NCBI GenBank assembly: GCA_026387175.1
Contig: JAPLME010000010.1
Coordinates: 1 to 62,095 of the forward strand
Origin: Candidatus Omnitrophota bacterium
GTDB lineage: Bacteria > Omnitrophota > Gorgyraeia > 2-01-FULL-45-10
DNA: 62,095 bases
Direction of reading: 5' to 3'
The notes under the pieces were generated by a model. It was not told where the DNA came from and ran no database searches. It saw only the letters and a list, made by a program, of their open reading frames with translations. A program made the position numbers and the translations under genes. Positions 24,610-33,140 of the stretch are shown here, one piece after another. Position 1 is the stretch's first letter; the number at the start of each line of letters is the position of its first letter.

Positions 24610-26220
24610 ATGAGCATTGCGAGAGCGAAAGCATATTATACTGATAGAAACGGCCCTAAGAAACTGAACTGCGCCCAGGCGGTCATAGCGGCGTTCAGGG
24701 AAAAGTTCGGTTTAGATGAGAACGCCGTTCATTTATTTGAATCTTTCGGCAGCGGCAGGGCTCCGGAAGGCGAATGCGGGGCTTTATGTGCCGCAAAATT
24801 TATTTTAAACGAAAGCCATCGGGATAAATTGGAAGAATGCCGAGACATGTTCGTGTCTAAAGCGGGTTCCGCCAAATGCAAAGAGATCAGGCAGCTCAAG
24901 AGGCTTCCGTGCATCGGTTGTGTCGAAACGGTGGCGGGTTTTCTTGACAGGGTTGAGCATAATAAAGCGGGGGTGAAAGCTGTGAAAAAAATATTTAATG
25001 TGAAACAGTTCATCGCCGGCAGCTGTTACTCTTATATATTGAGTTCTCAGGGCGAGGCGTTGATCATAGACGCGCATATAAGTCTGGGAGATGAATATCG
25101 CGAGTATTTAAATAAAAACACCCTGCAGTTAAAATATATCATTGATACGCATACACATGCGGATCATTTTTCCCTGGCGGCCATATTAAAAAAAGAGCTT
25201 AAAGCCACGGTCATAATGCATGAAAAGGCTGTTTCCAGCGTCGCTGACCGCAGGGTCAGGCATAATGACGAAATAGATTTAGGCAATGTACGGCTAAAGG
25301 TCCTGTATGCGCCCGGCCATACCGATGATACTATAAATATTTACGCCGAAGGCAGGCTGTTTACCGGGGACGTGCTTCTTATCGGCAGTGTCGGCAGGAC
25401 GGACTTCCAGAACGGTTCTCCCGAGTCCATGTTCGATACACTGCAGATGCTGAAAGCCTTTCCGGCCGAAACCATAGTGTTTCCCGGGCACGATTATCAT
25501 GAAGTAAGGTCTTCGGTCATCGCTAAAGAAAAAGAAACGAACCCGTTCTTAAAGGAATCCGATAAGGATGTTTTTATTAACAATATGAGGTCAAAGGTGA
25601 TGCCAAGGCCCTTTAATATAGATAATATCATACGGGTAAATCAGAAGGCCCAGGCAGTCGCGTTAGAGATGATCTCTCCAAAAGCGGCGTATGATCTGAT
25701 CTCTAAAGACCCTACGGTAAAATTACTGGATGTCCGGTCAGCCTTGGAATTTAATGAAATGCATATAAAAGATTCGGTCAATATCCCCATCGATATGATA
25801 AGCGCAAAATTAAATGAAATTGGCCGGCCCGGGCAATCCTATATAGTCCTTTGCCGCACTGGAAACAGATCGCCTATGGCAGCGGATATGCTGATACAAT
25901 CCGGCTTATCTTCGGTAAGGGTAATGGATGGCGGTATCACCAAATGGCAGAAAGATAAGCTTGCGGTTATTAAAGGAGCGGGCGGCATATCTTTGGAGCG
26001 CCAGGTAAGGATCGGCGCCGGAAGCCTGGTTTTAACGGGAATACTGCTTTCCGTTCTGGTCAACCCATGGTTCCTGGCTATTTCGCTATTCGTAGCCTGC
26101 GGGCTTATTTACGCTGGGCTGACCGACAATTGCATGATGGGTATGTTGCTTATGAAACTGCCTTATAATAAAAAATTGTATAAAGCAAAAGTCGGCGGAG
26201 GGACGTGTTCAGTTAGCTGA
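24610..26220 (+). CDS. Four-domain sulfur protein: C_GCAxxG_C_C, MBL, rhodanese, DUF2892
   Basis: 536 residues, four domains. Residues 1-115: a C_GCAxxG_C_C redox-type domain (LNCAQAVIAAF, GECGALCAAKF, CIGCVETV). Residues about 125-345: metallo-beta-lactamase fold of the persulfide dioxygenase/glyoxalase II group (DTHTHADHFS, APGHTDDT, FTGDVLLIGSVGRTDF, FPGHDYH). Residues about 360-455: rhodanese with active-site Cys in VLCRTGNRSPMAA. Residues about 460-536: DUF2892 two-helix membrane anchor (NPWFLAISLFVACGLIYAGL), as in YgaP. Together it would take persulfide sulfur, oxidise it and hand it on, at the inner face of the membrane. Downstream of its ArsR repressor by 16 bases. Confidence 0.9.
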   Translation: MSIARAKAYYTDRNGPKKLNCAQAVIAAFREKFGLDENAVHLFESFGSGRAPEGECGALCAAKFILNESHRDKLEECRDMFVSKAGSAKCKEIRQLKRLPCIGCVETVAGFLDRVEHNKAGVKAVKKIFNVKQFIAGSCYSYILSSQGEALIIDAHISLGDEYREYLNKNTLQLKYIIDTHTHADHFSLAAILKKELKATVIMHEKAVSSVADRRVRHNDEIDLGNVRLKVLYAPGHTDDTINIYAEGRLFTGDVLLIGSVGRTDFQNGSPESMFDTLQMLKAFPAETIVFPGHDYHEVRSSVIAKEKETNPFLKESDKDVFINNMRSKVMPRPFNIDNIIRVNQKAQAVALEMISPKAAYDLISKDPTVKLLDVRSALEFNEMHIKDSVNIPIDMISAKLNEIGRPGQSYIVLCRTGNRSPMAADMLIQSGLSSVRVMDGGITKWQKDKLAVIKGAGGISLERQVRIGAGSLVLTGILLSVLVNPWFLAISLFVACGLIYAGLTDNCMMGMLLMKLPYNKKLYKAKVGGGTCSVS

Positions 26221-26226
26221 TAATAT

Positions 26227-27069
26227 ATGAGCATTCTGGTATTTACTATACTTATTTGGCTGGGCTCTATCGCAGCCGGATTCTTAGGATCGCTCACCGG
26301 CCTGGGCGGCGGTATAGTTATCGTGCCTCTGCTTACGATAGTTTTTGGGGTGGATATCAGATATGCTATCGGTGCGTCGCTTGTTTCAGTGATCGCGACT
26401 TCATCCGGCGCCGCCGCGGCATATGTTAAGGAAGGTTTCAGCAATATACGCATAGGTATGTTTCTCGAGATCGCCACCACTGTCGGAGCCCTGGTCGGAG
26501 CGTTCCTTGCTTTGAGGCTGCCCACCCCGATAATCGCCGTTATTTTCGGCCTTGTGCTCTTGCATTCCGCATACGTATCGAGCCGGCCCAGGAATGAAAA
26601 TCTGTGCCTCGATAGGCCGGATCCCTTAGCGACTATTTTAAAGATGAACGGCACCTATCCTACCCCCGAGGGGCTTGAAGCGTACAACGTATGCTCGGTC
26701 CCATCAGGTTTTAGTTTCATGTTCATAGCGGGCATTGCGTCGGGGTTGCTTGGCATAGGCTCGGGCACGGTCAAGGTGCTGGCCATGGATCAGGCGATGC
26801 GCCTTCCGTTCAAAGTCTCCACCGCCACAAGCAATTTTATGATAGGCGTTACCGCCGCGGCGAGCGCGGGCATATATCTTAACAAAGGTTATATAGACCC
26901 GGGCCTGACTATGCCGGTCATGCTGGGTGTTCTTCTCGGCTCATCTCTGGGCGCGCGCCATCTCTTCGGCGCGGAGACTAAAAAGCTACGGGCGATCTTC
27001 GGTGTAGTCATCTTCATATTAGCCATAGAGATGATCTATTCCGGATTGAAAGGCGGGCTTCTAAAATGA
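26227..27069 (+). CDS. TauE/SafE-family anion exporter
   Basis: 280 residues, about eight membrane spans in two repeats. Family marks are GSLTGLGGGIVIVPLL in the first repeat and ASGLLGIGSGTVKVLAM with STATSNFMIG in the second. TauE/SafE proteins export sulfite, sulfoacetate or related organosulfur anions. Six bases after the persulfide/rhodanese gene and overlapping the next gene by 4 bp, so it probably removes the sulfite made by the upstream dioxygenase domain. No Shine-Dalgarno is visible, consistent with coupled translation. Confidence 0.92.
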   Translation: MSILVFTILIWLGSIAAGFLGSLTGLGGGIVIVPLLTIVFGVDIRYAIGASLVSVIATSSGAAAAYVKEGFSNIRIGMFLEIATTVGALVGAFLALRLPTPIIAVIFGLVLLHSAYVSSRPRNENLCLDRPDPLATILKMNGTYPTPEGLEAYNVCSVPSGFSFMFIAGIASGLLGIGSGTVKVLAMDQAMRLPFKVSTATSNFMIGVTAAASAGIYLNKGYIDPGLTMPVMLGVLLGSSLGARHLFGAETKKLRAIFGVVIFILAIEMIYSGLKGGLLK

Positions 27070-27449
27070 GCAAAACCGGACAAGGACTGCCAAATCACGA
27101 AATGGAGATCTTCATCGGCAATCTCTTGAGGACCGGCGTTATTCTCGCGGCGGCAACGGTATTTCTCGGGGGTATGATTTATTTGGTATGCCACGGATTC
27201 ACGACAGCCGACTACCGGGTTTTTCAGCATGAGCCTTCTTATTTATGCAGTATCCGGGGAATAATAGGAAATGCGTTTTCGTTTCATGGGCGAGGGCTGA
27301 TCCAGTTAGGCCTGCTCTTATTAATAGCAACGCCCATAACGCGGGTCGCGTTATCGATCTATATATTTGCGCGTAAACGGGACACCCTTTATGTCATCAT
27401 CACTTTAATTGTATTTTCCATCTTAATGTACAGCCTTTTGGGCAGGTAG
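27066..27449 (+). CDS. DUF1634 membrane protein
   Basis: 127 residues with three hydrophobic segments; pattern LLRTGVILAAATVFLGGMIY near the start and GLLLLIATPITRVALSIYIF in the middle, which fits DUF1634. This family is regularly encoded next to TauE/SafE exporters, and here it overlaps that gene by 4 bp (ATGA). It is probably an accessory subunit of the exporter. Last gene of the sulfur operon. Confidence 0.85.
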   Translation: MSKTGQGLPNHEMEIFIGNLLRTGVILAAATVFLGGMIYLVCHGFTTADYRVFQHEPSYLCSIRGIIGNAFSFHGRGLIQLGLLLLIATPITRVALSIYIFARKRDTLYVIITLIVFSILMYSLLGR

Positions 27450-27548
27450 AGAATTGGAAAAAAGTCATAAGGAAACAGAATACCCCAATTAATTAATTCT
27501 AAAATATGATATATTATTAAATGTAAGAGTTATTCTGAAAGGACCGGG

Positions 27549-28568
27549 ATGAAAGGCGTTGTAAAAATAATATGTTTTATTATACTTTTCTTTTCTCTAT
27601 TTTTATGCGATATGGCATTTGCCAGCGATTTCCTGTTCTATAAAGAATTAAACCTTATAGGCGGATATTCGCGAAAAAACGGCTGGGTGGGTAAAACGCA
27701 GGAGTTATCGAATTCGGCCGGATTTGAACATTACGCGAAATTTTCCAGCGACTACGGGGATTACCTGACGACAGACCTGCAGGTCCGCGGCGCTTATGAC
27801 GCCAACCAGAGATTCAGTGACGCCGTGTCGTGCGAGATCCATAATGCCTGGGCGGAATACAGGGTAAATAACGGCCTTAAAATAAAGGGCGGCCATTTCG
27901 AGCCGGCGTTCGGACTCGAACAGGTGATCGACGCGCACAGCACCATTCTCCAGACTTTAGTGATGGAGGATATAGGTTATACGAAGGACTGGGGCGTAGA
28001 GTTACGAGGGTCGCTGTCCGGATTTGATTATTGGGTAGCCTTACAGCTTGGCTCGGGGATGAGCATACGGAGAATAGACTCAAGCTATCTCGTTTCGGCC
28101 CGAGTTGGAACGCCGGCAGGCAGGGAATTTCAATACGGCATCTCGGCTCTATGCGGAAATGTGCTGGACACGGAAGGCATGTCGACGTTTCCCAAGAACC
28201 ATCTTCTGTCCGATAAAGTGATCTTGAAAGAGCGGATAGGTTTCGATTGCCTGTATAATTGGAACTCGTTCGTTTTGAAGGGGGAGACCGCTTTCGGAGT
28301 AAACGATAATAGTAATGTGATCGGATATCTGGTCGAAACCGATTATACGCCGCCCAGGGCGCAGAACTGGGAATTTGAAACGCAGTTCCAATCATTTGTC
28401 AATGATCTGGGCTCGAGCCGGACGGATAATTCAACATTAAGCGTTGGTCTATCATATAAATTAAGCCAAGCGATCACGCTTCGCGCCGCGTTCATGCATG
28501 ACCTTAACCAGTATCACCAAGAAAGGGACACCGAATTTCTGGTGCAATTCTATTATTATGGAAAATAA
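27549..28568 (+). CDS. Outer-membrane beta-barrel protein of unknown role
   Basis: 339 residues, a signal peptide ending near AFA-SD and AAAGGA six bases before the ATG. The mature protein is a series of amphipathic strands with porin-like features (FSSDYGDYLTTDLQVRG, NAWAEYRVNNGLKIKGGHFE, AFGLEQVIDAHS) and ends in FLVQFYYYGK. The region with a short loop of conserved Glu/Gly resembles phosphate-selective-type porins, but I do not assign it. It is the first gene of a coupled five-gene operon with a lipoprotein and an ABC transporter. Confidence 0.65.
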   Translation: MKGVVKIICFIILFFSLFLCDMAFASDFLFYKELNLIGGYSRKNGWVGKTQELSNSAGFEHYAKFSSDYGDYLTTDLQVRGAYDANQRFSDAVSCEIHNAWAEYRVNNGLKIKGGHFEPAFGLEQVIDAHSTILQTLVMEDIGYTKDWGVELRGSLSGFDYWVALQLGSGMSIRRIDSSYLVSARVGTPAGREFQYGISALCGNVLDTEGMSTFPKNHLLSDKVILKERIGFDCLYNWNSFVLKGETAFGVNDNSNVIGYLVETDYTPPRAQNWEFETQFQSFVNDLGSSRTDNSTLSVGLSYKLSQAITLRAAFMHDLNQYHQERDTEFLVQFYYYGK

Positions 28569-29190
28569 AACGCAAACTGTAATACTGGCGATCTTTGTTG
28601 CTGTTTCGATACTATCTTTCGGTTGCGGCGCGGCCTTCGCGGCTGTCGGCTGTGAGCTGAACGATCCGGACAGGGACATCCAGAAGATATTTCCGCAATC
28701 GACCGGTTATAAGACCTCGTATTTCACTATACAGGAAGCCGGGGGAGAAAAGCTTAAGAAAGAGGTGGAGGAGAAGCTGAAAGATGTTTTCGATCCGCTG
28801 TATGAAAGCCTGGACGTCCCGTATTCATACTACACCATCCTTAAAGGAAAAGACGTTATAGGATACGTGCATGGGGTAAACCAGAAAGGCATCTACGGAG
28901 CGATACAGATAATCCTCGCTACCGATCCCGAAGGCAAGATCATCGCTTTTTATTACCAGAAGATATCTTCTCCCGAAGCGTCGAAGTTCAGGTATAAATC
29001 TTTCACAGATAAGTTCATCGGTCTTACGCTGGCCGATTTTTACCATTCCGATAATCCGGCCGGAAAAGTGGCGGACATAAAAGATCCGTCCGAAAAAAAT
29101 CATGGCGATTTTAAAGCGACCATCAGGGGCACGAAGAAGAACCTTATTCTGCTCGATACGTTCATTTTGAAGGGAGGTAAATCGATATGA
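28558..29190 (+). CDS. Exported FMN-binding-like domain protein
   Basis: I start at ATG 28558, which overlaps the preceding gene by 11 bp and gives a signal peptide ending near AFAA. The mature part of about 180 residues has the fold pattern of FMN-binding domains of the RnfG/NosR kind (GYVHGVNQKGIYGAIQIILA, then DPEGKIIAFYYQKISSPE). The Ser/Thr-Gly-Ala-Thr flavinylation motif is not there, so covalent flavin is unlikely. Its place in the operon before a lipoprotein and an ABC transporter suggests a periplasmic redox or binding role. Family assignment is tentative. Confidence 0.5.
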   Translation: MENKTQTVILAIFVAVSILSFGCGAAFAAVGCELNDPDRDIQKIFPQSTGYKTSYFTIQEAGGEKLKKEVEEKLKDVFDPLYESLDVPYSYYTILKGKDVIGYVHGVNQKGIYGAIQIILATDPEGKIIAFYYQKISSPEASKFRYKSFTDKFIGLTLADFYHSDNPAGKVADIKDPSEKNHGDFKATIRGTKKNLILLDTFILKGGKSI

Positions 29191-29555
29191 AAATGCGAGA
29201 TCTCTTCATAGTGCTTATAATGCTTGCCTGCGCCGTTATGTTTTCGGGGTGCGGGCATATCGAAACATATGGGGAGCGTATCTCTAACCGGAATAGCATC
29301 CCTATAAAAGATATCGTTTCGCACCCGGAACAATATGTGGGCAAGACGGTAACAGTAAAAGGAAAAATAGCTCTAGAATGTGATACGGGATGCTGGTTTA
29401 ATATTAAGGACGGCGCCGCCGTCATATATACCGATATACAACCATACGGATTCGCTATTCCGCAAAAAGTCGGTCACAGCGCTATGGTTGAGGGAACAGT
29501 CTCTGTGGAAAAAGGAAAGTTGACGCTGACCGGAAAGGCGGTGGAGATACGGTGA
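29187..29555 (+). CDS. OB-fold-like lipoprotein
   Basis: 122 residues; AGGGAGG lies ten bases upstream and the start overlaps the previous stop (ATGA). A lipobox MFSGC-G puts Cys22 at the membrane. The rest reads like the small OB-fold domain used in periplasmic nucleic-acid-like or metal-related proteins (DUF4920-like): VGKTVTVKGKIALECDTGCW, then MVEGTVSVEKGKLTLTGKAV. Two Cys flank an Asp-Thr-Gly (CDTGC), a possible metal or disulfide site. Function unknown; fourth-gene neighbours suggest that it works with the ABC transporter. Confidence 0.65.
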   Translation: MKMRDLFIVLIMLACAVMFSGCGHIETYGERISNRNSIPIKDIVSHPEQYVGKTVTVKGKIALECDTGCWFNIKDGAAVIYTDIQPYGFAIPQKVGHSAMVEGTVSVEKGKLTLTGKAVEIR

Positions 29556-30736
29556 ATCTCTTCTCGGTAGCTTTAAAGAATCTGACTAGAAAAATGGTCC
29601 GCACGATATTGACGATCGGCGGTGTGGCGATAGCCATAGCGGTCCTTGTGAGTTTATGGGGATTCGATACCGGGTATCAGAGGTCGCTCAATACGGATAT
29701 CGATAAGATGGGGTATCAGCTGCTGGTGACGGCAAAGGGCTGCCCCTATGAGGCGGCGACGTTAATGCTGCAGGGCGGCGGGGGCCTGCGGTATATGGAC
29801 GATGCCGTATACCAGAAGATCGTCGATGATCCGCGGATCGACAAGATAACGCCCCAGCTCGTCGCGACGGCTTATGACGCCGCAAGGCAGCAAGGCAGAG
29901 GCGGGGTATCATTGTATATGGGTATTGGAAAATCATATCTCGATCTCAAGCCGTGGACCAAGTTTAGGCTTGGGAAATGGTTTTCAAGCGAAGACGCGGA
30001 TGAGGTCATCATGGGATATGAGGTTGCCGAATATGAACAGCGCGCTCCGGGAGACAAGATCTTTATACCCGGAAGGAACGAAGTGCTTACCGTAGTCGGA
30101 ATTTTTGAGAGGAACGGAACGCAGGACGATGGCATAATATTCCTGCCGCTAAAAACCACACAGAGGATCTTTGAGCTTCCCGGAAAGCTTACCGGCATAG
30201 GTATAAAATTGAAGGACATGAGAGAGCTGTCCAAATTCGAGGAAGACCTGTATAACGTGCCGGGGATACAGATCATCAGTCTAGCCCAGGTCAAAGGGAC
30301 GATCCTGAATCTTGTCTCGTCGGCTAAGGCGATGACAAATTCGGTCGCCATGATAGCCGTTATAATCGCCGTTATAGGAGTGGTGAATACTATATTGATG
30401 TCCGTCTTCGAGCGCACCAGCGAGATAGGCGTGATGAAGGCTATAGGGGCTTCCCGGATGGACATCTTCAAGATTATATGGGTGGAGACGACGCTAATCT
30501 GTTTCTTCGGCGGCCTGTTAGGAAATGTTGTCGCCCTTTTGGGCGGCAAGACCATTGAATATATACTGAAACAGGTATTGCCGTACGCCCCTAAGGGCCA
30601 TCTCGTCATTATCACTCCGCACATATTACTGCTTTCATTTTTTGGGGCCATTATAATGGGATTTATCGCCGGTCTCTATCCTGCCTTCAGGGCCGCTTCG
30701 ATGAAACCCATAGAAGCCATCCGGAAGGGAGAGTGA
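29552..30736 (+). CDS. ABC transporter permease, MacB/FtsX type
   Basis: 394 residues starting with GTG, which overlaps the lipoprotein stop. N-terminal span, then a long periplasmic domain (residues about 45-275, MacB-like), then three C-terminal spans with the FtsX signature ERTSEIGVMKAIGASRMDIF and the end LYPAFRAASMKPIEAIRKGE. Type VII ABC permeases of this form move lipoproteins or peptides or transmit force across the inner membrane; they do not pump substrates through the membrane. Its ATPase is encoded directly after. Confidence 0.9.
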   Translation: MNLFSVALKNLTRKMVRTILTIGGVAIAIAVLVSLWGFDTGYQRSLNTDIDKMGYQLLVTAKGCPYEAATLMLQGGGGLRYMDDAVYQKIVDDPRIDKITPQLVATAYDAARQQGRGGVSLYMGIGKSYLDLKPWTKFRLGKWFSSEDADEVIMGYEVAEYEQRAPGDKIFIPGRNEVLTVVGIFERNGTQDDGIIFLPLKTTQRIFELPGKLTGIGIKLKDMRELSKFEEDLYNVPGIQIISLAQVKGTILNLVSSAKAMTNSVAMIAVIIAVIGVVNTILMSVFERTSEIGVMKAIGASRMDIFKIIWVETTLICFFGGLLGNVVALLGGKTIEYILKQVLPYAPKGHLVIITPHILLLSFFGAIIMGFIAGLYPAFRAASMKPIEAIRKGE

Positions 30737-30739
30737 CGT

Positions 30740-31432
30740 ATGAAGAAGACCATGATCAAGGCTTCCGGTTTAACCAAAGTTTATATACGCGGCACCGAAG
30801 AGGTCTACGCGGTCAACAGTATCAATCTGGAGATAAATGACGGAGACTTTATAGCCCTGATGGGCCCGTCGGGCTCAGGCAAGACGACCCTGCTTGACCT
30901 TATAGGCTGCCTGGATAATGTCTCTTCTGGCAGGCTCGAAGTCTTTGGCAAAGACGTGTCGAAGGTAAAAGAGAATAGCTTGGTCGGCCTGAGGCGTGGC
31001 CATATAGGGTTTATATTCCAGGAATTCCTGCTCATACCGAGTCTTACGGCTATCGAGAATGTAGAGCTTTCCCTTTATTTCGCGAGGCGTCCTCAGGACC
31101 GGAAGAAACTGCTGCAATTATTCGAGAAGGTCGGGCTCGCTCACCGCGTTGATCATCTGCCTAAGGAGATGTCCGGAGGGGAGAGGCAAAGGACGGCGAT
31201 CGCAAGGGCGCTGGCCGTCTCTCCGAAATTCCTTATTGCGGATGAACCGACAGGGAACCTCGATACCAGAAGCTCCCAGGAGATCTTCGATATTTTTAAA
31301 AAGATAAACAAGGAAGAGGGGCTGACGATAATTTTAGCTACCCACAATCCTAAGCTCGGCTCTCAGGCTGACCGTATAATTTATCTGAAAGACGGAAAGA
31401 TAGTTTCAAAAGAAGAGTCAAGTTTATATTAA
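30740..31432 (+). CDS. ABC transporter ATPase, LolD/MacB type
   Basis: 230 residues. Walker A GPSGSGKTTLLDLIG, Q-loop region FIFQEFLLIPSLTA, signature MSGGERQRTAIARAL, Walker B LIADEPTGNLD and switch ATHNPKLG are all intact. GGAGAG six bases before the start. It powers the permease encoded just upstream, and the two would be a complete MacB/Lol-type exporter together with the exported proteins of this operon. Confidence 0.95.
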   Translation: MKKTMIKASGLTKVYIRGTEEVYAVNSINLEINDGDFIALMGPSGSGKTTLLDLIGCLDNVSSGRLEVFGKDVSKVKENSLVGLRRGHIGFIFQEFLLIPSLTAIENVELSLYFARRPQDRKKLLQLFEKVGLAHRVDHLPKEMSGGERQRTAIARALAVSPKFLIADEPTGNLDTRSSQEIFDIFKKINKEEGLTIILATHNPKLGSQADRIIYLKDGKIVSKEESSLY

Positions 31433-31443
31433 AATAGGATACT

Positions 31444-31466
31444 CGCCTCTTAAGGGCAGGCGTTTT
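31444..31466 (+). terminator. Weak terminator after the ABC operon
   Basis: CGCCT (31444-31448) pairs with AGGCG (31458-31462), followed by TTTT. Short stem, modest strength. Confidence 0.4.
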
Positions 31467-31497
31467 GACTTGGAGAAATATCTCTGAAGGGCCTATA

Positions 31498-33123
31498 GTG
31501 ACGAAACGATCTACGCGAGAACGATTTAAGCAGTTTCTTTCATGGGGTGCTATTCTTGCCGTAGTAATCATTGTAAGCATTATTAAGCTTCATTTGTTTG
31601 AAATGCCTCTTGAGCGCGATGAAGGGGAATACGCATATATAGCGCAGCTTCTTATGCATGGCGAGCCTTTATATCTAAATGCTTACACCATGAAGCTGCC
31701 GGCTATATATTTTGTTTACGCCGCCTTTATGTCGCTATTCGGGCAGAGCCCCTACGGTATCCATATGGGGCTCGTCCTGATAACCGCAGTTACGATAATC
31801 CTCGTTTTCCTTCTGACAAAGCGTTTGCTTGGCGCATATGCCGGAGTTATAGCAGGCACTGCATTTGCTTTGCTGACGCTTGGAAAGTATGCCCTGGCTT
31901 TTAACATAGAGCACCTGATCATACTATTAGTCCTTGCCGGATCTCTTATACTGCTTTACGCCATCGACCGTGGCGGTGGTTTCTTATTGAGCGGACTGAT
32001 TTTCGGGTTGGCCTTCATCGCGAAACAGCACGCAGTATTTTTTATACTATTCGGTGTTTTTTACATATTCTGGACCCATATAATGGTTCGGCCGATACGG
32101 ATGCTTGCCGCTTTAAAAAGAATAGGCCTCTTTTTTACAGGCGCCGCATTACCATTCATATTTGTATGCTTTTATATTTATGCCACAGGCGCTTTCAATG
32201 CCTTCCGGTTCTGGGTCTTCGAATACGCGGCCAAGTACTGCTCATTCATGACATTGTCCGACGGAATAAAGTCGTTTTTATATGTGGCGGATAAGATCGT
32301 AGGATCTTCGCCTATCGTATGGATTATCTCAGGGGTAGGATTAATTGCTGGGGTATGGAGCAGGCTGGACCGAGATAAAATAGTTTTTATCACTGGATTC
32401 TCCATATTTTCATTTCTTGCCGTAACTCCCGGTCTATACTTCCGCCACCATTATTTTATCCTCATCTTTCCCGTTGTAGCGATATTCGCAGGCATTGCCG
32501 CACGATATACGGGCCAATTCTTATCAACCAAGGGCATCTTCCTGCCTACGCGGAATATAATACTGGCGGCTATGCTTATTCTCTTCTTTAGCCTTTCGAT
32601 ATTTCAGCAGAAGCGCTTTCTTTTTCAACTGAATCCTGTAGAAGCATGCCGCGATATCTACAACAGATCACCCTTTGCGGAATCGGTCGAGATCTCCCGG
32701 TATATAGAAGCCAACTCCGGCAAAGAAGCCCGTGTTCTCGTATTGGGCTCGGAACCCCAAATCTACTTTTATCTGCATAGGCCTGCTCCTGTAAAATATA
32801 TTTATATGTATCCTCTCTTAGAGAGTACGCCGTATGCCTTAAATATGCAGAAAAAATTCATAGAGGAGGCAGAGTCGTCCAAATCCGAATACGTAATTTG
32901 TGTTAATATAGATACATCCTGGTTCAATGGATATGTGAGCCCGAACCTGGCCAAGCCCTTATTCGATTGGGTCAATGCTTATCCGAGAAAATATTATGAC
33001 GTCGTCGGAGTTGCTGACATAATTTCACGTAATGAGAGCATATATTGTTGGGGCGATAAGGCCAAAGAATACAAGCTTAAGTCCGATAAATACATCGTAA
33101 TATTTAAAAGAAAGATCTCGTAA
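31498..33123 (+). CDS. GT-C membrane glycosyltransferase (GT39/ArnT-like)
   Basis: 541 residues from GTG 31498, which has GAAGGG six bases upstream; a TTG at 31465 lacks this. The first 400 residues are about ten membrane spans. Just after the first span lies LERDEGEYAYIAQLLMHG, with the Asp-Glu pair that is the catalytic/lipid-phosphate site of GT39 (protein O-mannosyltransferase) and ArnT enzymes, followed by NAYTMKLPAIYFV. The C-terminal soluble part (LVLGSEPQIYFYLHR) faces the periplasm. It transfers a sugar from a polyprenyl-phosphate carrier to a protein or lipid. Confidence 0.85.
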   Translation: MTKRSTRERFKQFLSWGAILAVVIIVSIIKLHLFEMPLERDEGEYAYIAQLLMHGEPLYLNAYTMKLPAIYFVYAAFMSLFGQSPYGIHMGLVLITAVTIILVFLLTKRLLGAYAGVIAGTAFALLTLGKYALAFNIEHLIILLVLAGSLILLYAIDRGGGFLLSGLIFGLAFIAKQHAVFFILFGVFYIFWTHIMVRPIRMLAALKRIGLFFTGAALPFIFVCFYIYATGAFNAFRFWVFEYAAKYCSFMTLSDGIKSFLYVADKIVGSSPIVWIISGVGLIAGVWSRLDRDKIVFITGFSIFSFLAVTPGLYFRHHYFILIFPVVAIFAGIAARYTGQFLSTKGIFLPTRNIILAAMLILFFSLSIFQQKRFLFQLNPVEACRDIYNRSPFAESVEISRYIEANSGKEARVLVLGSEPQIYFYLHRPAPVKYIYMYPLLESTPYALNMQKKFIEEAESSKSEYVICVNIDTSWFNGYVSPNLAKPLFDWVNAYPRKYYDVVGVADIISRNESIYCWGDKAKEYKLKSDKYIVIFKRKIS

Positions 33124-33140
33124 CCTACGAGGGATTAATA

